DNA of 64,000 bases from Sapria himalayana (Eukaryota; Streptophyta; Magnoliopsida; Malpighiales; Rafflesiaceae). The notes beneath the pieces were generated by a model. It had not been told where the DNA came from. It searched no databases and saw nothing but the letters and a program-made list of their open reading frames with translations. The first letter of the stretch is position 1. The number at the start of each line of letters is the position of its first letter. A program made the position numbers and the translations under genes. Positions 59,946 to 64,000 of this stretch are shown here, piece by piece. The stretch spans positions 1-64,000 of the forward strand of contig JAREIK010014513.1 of the NCBI GenBank assembly GCA_029783825.1, written 5' to 3'.

Positions 59946-60099
59946 AATCAATTTTTAATAATTCCTATTAAAGATAAAATAAAACTATGATTAAACCTGG
60001 AAACATTTTGGGTATATATACTCAATATATGGTGCAACCTCTTCATAATTAAGTAAAACATAGCTTCGGGTTGCTTTGTACTCTTCATTTATCATATAT

Positions 60100-62690
60100 A
60101 TTTTCATTGTTCTTCCAAATGCTCTTCCAGGATGCTTGAAATATATATAGTTTATCCCCAAAATTATCTTCTGCCATCACATGACATTCATCATTTTGAG
60201 GCACATTTCTATTCTTTGTATTGACATGATCCTCAAAATAATAAGAACAAAATGATGATGCTTCTTTTACTAAATATGCATTGCAAATTCAATCTTCAAC
60301 TTTTTCCTTGTTTCTAACATTCAATTTCAACTTACGAAGATACCTACAACCATAATGTTAGCATTCAATTATATAAATTACAAAATTACTCTGTGTATAA
60401 AATAATAAAACACATCAATTATATGTATTTACCTCTAAAAAGGATACATCCACCTATATTGCACGAGCCCTTCTATCCTTGCTTAATATTCCAAATAGAC
60501 CGGCAAATGCTCCATTGAGTAAAAAAAAACTCAGTGGGAATATTAGTTAAAGCTTACAAATAATAAGTGGAATGTCAATCTCCAGCCTCACCGTGTCATC
60601 TATTTTGATTGTGGTTGCAATAGTTGTTTGAAAAACAAACTAAGTTCTGTAAGGGCCTTCCAAACACTTAGAGGAAATAATTCACAGAATACAATTGATA
60701 TTAATCTCTACATAAATGCATGACAGTCATGACTTTGCATTCCAAATAACTTAAGATTCTTCATATCTACACATCTACACATATTTGGCACATATCCATT
60801 AGAGGATTTCAAATTTTTACCCATTCATACAATATCTATCTTGCCATCTTATTAAGTGGATAGAAATCTTTATAAAATTTTCATGTTTCCTCATTCAGTT
60901 TCAATTTAGGACACTGACAGTAATCATTCAGCTCTTGTCTTGATTTTAAAGTATCTTTTGTTTTTCCATATACATTAAAGATAGTATTGAAAACATTGTC
61001 AAGTATATTTTTTTCAATATACATTACATCTAAGTTATCACGAATTAAATTGGACTTCCAATAGGGTAAGTCCCAAATATATACTATATTTCCTCCATCC
61101 AAATATTTTGCCTATTGGTCAATTACTTCTAGTAGCATCCTTTTCAGTTACCTTCTTCCAACACAAACTCTGAATCTTTATCATAATATCATCTTCTGAA
61201 TGAAATATTGGTGTAACTATCATCACAGTTTTATTTTTTTGAAATGGAGTTCTATTTCTTCGAAATGGATAATTCGTAGGTAGAAACTTACGATGGTTAT
61301 CAAATTATGATTATTTACCACAAAATTTGAGGATAAATGTATCAGAATTTGTCATGCAATACAGGCATGTAAATCATCCTGTAGTACTCTCGCCATACAA
61401 CATTGAATATGTAGGAATGTCACTTACCGTCCACATAATGGCCGTGCACATAATGAAAATTTGCTTCTTTGAGATATCATATGTATTAATGCCAACATTT
61501 CACAAATAATTTAACTATGTAATAAATGCTGTAAGAAAACATCCAGCATGTCTTTCAGATTTTTTGGCCCTGGAACTAATATTGACAAATATATATATAT
61601 TGCTCCTTCATACACAACCACATAGGCAAGTTATAAGGTGTCACTATCACTGTCCATTTTGAATAATGTTGTCTAAATTGCTCAAATGGCTTACATCCAT
61701 CAGTGTAGAGACCAAATCTAACATTTTGACTTTCAGCTACAAAATCTTGATGTATATGATTAAAATGCTGCCAAGAAAGTGAATCTGATGGATGACACAT
61801 TACCGCTTCTTCAACATAATGCTCGAAATGCCACCTCATATCATTTGCTATAGCATTTGATGCATATAGTCTCTTTAATCAAAGAATTAAAGAAAAATAA
61901 TACATCTTAAATGCAACTTTCAATTTTTGTCGCGTATCTACAACATGAGGTGCCTTCTTAAGTCTTAGATGATCACAAAACTTAGAGCTAATTAAATTAC
62001 TATCACCACCCCGATATAACATATATCCATTGAAACAACCATCAATTTTTTCCACAGGTAGACCCTTTCCTCTTTGTAACTTCTTAGTATTGTAAAAGTT
62101 GTTAGTGATCAAATTATTATCCAAAATAATCTCTTTCATCAGTTCTGTAACCTGATCAAATAATTTCTCAGACATCTAACTTAATTCTCATAAGTCGAGC
62201 CATAAGTGACAATTATAAATGTGTTTTACAACCAGGCCACTACTCTTTATCTATAACTTTAAGCATTTCATAAAATTTTTGAGCTTCAGGATTTGGTGGT
62301 TCAACCCTGTAATCTATAATGAAGTCAGCACCAGTAGCTTCCATGATCATTCTATAGTATGTATTTGATGATTCTTCACCACAAGAAAATGATTCAGTAC
62401 CCTCATTTTGGTCAATATTCAGAGCCATTGTACATTCCCCATGATAAATCCAAACAAAATAATTTGGCACAAAGCCATATTTAGCCAAATGGTATCTTAT
62501 AGTGTTTGCAACATGAAAAGGGATATTTTGACACTTGCGATGATTATAGGACACTTAATTTTTTCTCCATCCATCCATCTCGACTGACTACATGCAAAAT
62601 TGATGAAAGTTTCAATCCCACTCAAAAATCTTTATTCAAAATTTCAGTCATAAACCTTCTGTACATCCATGGACGATGTGAAATGATTTT
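60100..62690 (-). pseudogene. TNP2-like CACTA transposase remnant, copy 2
   Basis: The parts match copy 1. The N-terminus with NHRKCQNIPFH...HLAKYGFVPNYFVWIYHGE is at 62240-62554. The TNP2 part is at 61879-62175 (FYNTKKLQRGKGLPVEKIDG) and 61576-61839 (MRWHFEHYVEE, NVRFGLYTDGCKPFEQF, TPYNLPMWLCMKEQ). A DUF4218-like start is at 60881-61102 (GKTKDTLKSRQELNDYC). The GLYTDG motif is better kept here than in copy 1 (LYTDR). Frame breaks occur throughout; the copy is inactive. Some gaps may be introns. Confidence 0.87.
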
Positions 62691-62978
62691 GCCCTATTTT
62701 ATTTACAAAAAATAATGTTCAATCATTATTTTAAATTAAACATTCTATTACTTCAAAACAACTAATAATTAAATAAAATTACTATAGATGAATATTTAAA
62801 AATTTAATATTGTGAATATCGAGGAAATGCATTTGCATAATCTATATGAATTGATAAAGCATTTTTTAGCTCGATAAAGATTAATAGATACCACGGTAAT
62901 ACTAGAAAAAGGGAGCAAAATATGATAATGCACAAGAAAAGAAAGCAAAAAAGAAAGTCATTTAAAGTTTGAAGGGGG

Positions 62979-63012
62979 ATAGGGAGGGAGAGAAAGAGGG
63001 ATAGAGAGAGGA

Positions 63013-63051
<39 letters not shown>

Positions 63052-63370
63052 GTAGAGAGAGAGAGGTGGAGAGAAATGGCGAAAGGGAGAGAGAGGGAGG
63101 GATAGAGAGAGAGAGAGGGGGAGAGAGAGAGAGAGAGAGAAAGGGTAGAGAGAGAGGTGGAGAGAAATGGCGAAAGGGAGAGAGAGGGAGGGATAGAGAG
63201 AGAGAGAGAGGGAGAGAGAGAGAGAGAGAGAGGGAGAGTAAGGGAGAGAGAGGGAAAGAGTGAGAGAGAGAGAGAGCGAGAAAGGGAGAGAGAGAGACAC
63301 ATAAAGAAAAAGAGGAAGAGAGTGATAGAAAGAATTAGAGAGGGAGAGAGAGAGACACAGAGAGTGTAGA
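62979..63370 (+). repeat. GA-rich polypurine tract, copy 2
   Basis: Counterpart of 41165-41470. It contains an internal duplication of about 90 bp (GTGGAGAGAAATGGCGAAAG at 63066 and 63157). Confidence 0.93.
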
Positions 63371-63617
63371 GTTAGAATGAAGAATACATAAAAGAAAAAA
63401 AAATTCTTCTATACAAACATATCAAATATTACATCTTTTGTCATACATAAGTTCGTATATGAACCTGAGGCCCAAGGGCTGGGATTAGGTAAGAGTACAA
63501 CCCTTGTTTGTATTATACCATATATGAGCCTGGCCAACAGACACTCTGATGCTATGTGCTTACATATTGTTGATAATTATATCTTTTGCAATTTAATTTC
63601 AAGTTAGTGCAACAAAT

Positions 63618-64000
63618 TAGTATTATCCCATATATAATTATATGTTAGGATACATATAGTATATATAGTTATAAATAGTTTACATATAGTAAAAATATAG
63701 TTTATATAGATATTATCCATACAAGTAGTTATAAGTAGATATACAGAAATGTATACAAAGTTATAAACAAATATAGAGATTTACTTATATGTATGCATAT
63801 ATGTATACAATAATTAAAAATTAGTTAAATTTATTTATATAAAGTTTTTTATAGTTATACAAATATTTATATATAGTTATACACTTATAGTTAAACATTA
63901 TATTGTATGTTTTTATACATATATTTATAAATATAGGTACTTGTGGTTATACATATAGTTACACGTATAGTTAAATTTATATTTATACATGTATGTATAT
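63618..64000. repeat. AT-rich tandem array of CACTA unit 2 (start)
   Basis: It aligns base for base with 41838-42190, including ACAAGTAGTTATAAGTAGAT and TTATACATGTATGTATAT. The array continues beyond the window. Confidence 0.85.

Larger units (their letters stand above)
56228..59947 (-). mobile_element. Ty1-copia retrotransposon, 3' half
   Basis: On the - strand it has the end of integrase, reverse transcriptase, RNase H and one 1.65-kb LTR. Gag, protease, the integrase core and the 5' LTR are absent, because the sequence switches at 59948 to CACTA unit 2. The LTR end meets the short-unit satellite, into which the element presumably inserted. Frameshifts and stops make it inactive. Confidence 0.9.
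59948..64000 (-). mobile_element. CACTA-type transposon unit, copy 2 (runs past the window)
   Basis: Colinear with 38148-42190 from the sequence TCAATTTTTAAT onward, with an offset of about 21.8 kb that changes by only about 10 bp over the whole length. It holds the same transposase remnant, GA tract, unique stretch (TTAGTATTATCCCATATATA near 63618) and start of the AT-rich array. Its left edge cuts the copia integrase, so it inserted into, or recombined with, that element. Confidence 0.85.

Overview
The window is plant nuclear DNA, most likely from a flowering plant. It is very AT-rich and made almost entirely of transposable elements and tandem repeats. The plant call rests on L1-type LINEs with a terminal RNase H domain, a Ty1-copia element, En/Spm (CACTA) TNP2-type transposase remnants and a fragment of an ARF-type small GTPase. 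I found no intact host gene, tRNA, rRNA or CRISPR array. Every recognisable coding region is broken.

Layout. From 1 to 37.76 kb lies a compound pyrimidine-rich microsatellite (TTCTTA/TTCTTATTC-like on the + strand, about 19 kb in six blocks), interrupted by seven LINE bodies or LINE 3' fragments. All seven read on the - strand. They are LINE1 (1-5405, with a solo LTR inside it), LINE3 (12495-16960), a fragment at 20536-21407, LINE2 (24262-30969, full length with a 14-bp target-site duplication), and fragments at 31491-31620, 34966-35930 and 37609-37760. Six of the seven show one related 3'-terminal motif next to the microsatellite; the 3' end of LINE1 lies outside the window.

From 38.1 to 50.3 kb is a CACTA-type transposase remnant, a GA tract and an AT-rich tandem repeat of about 540 bp. 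A second LINE family (LINE4, 43229-49082, 16-bp target-site duplication, ORF2 with a single nonsense codon) and an intronless ARF retropseudogene lie inside that repeat. From 50.3 to 56.2 kb are AT-rich DNA and two further satellite arrays. From 56.2 to 59.9 kb is the 3' half of a copia element, cut off by a second copy of the CACTA unit (59948-64000, continuing past the window). This copy is colinear with 38148-42190.

How the parts relate. The microsatellite appears to be the target for L1-type LINEs. Its T-rich + strand can prime reverse transcription on a poly(A) RNA, which explains why every insertion has the same polarity. LINE2 demonstrably split an older repeat unit. The two CACTA units share both their transposase remnant and the start of their AT-rich array, so that array may be part of the element. 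Recurrent damage is notable: three of four LINEs have TGA in place of the same conserved tryptophan codon of the reverse transcriptase, and two of four have lost the endonuclease through deletions that start in its first codons.
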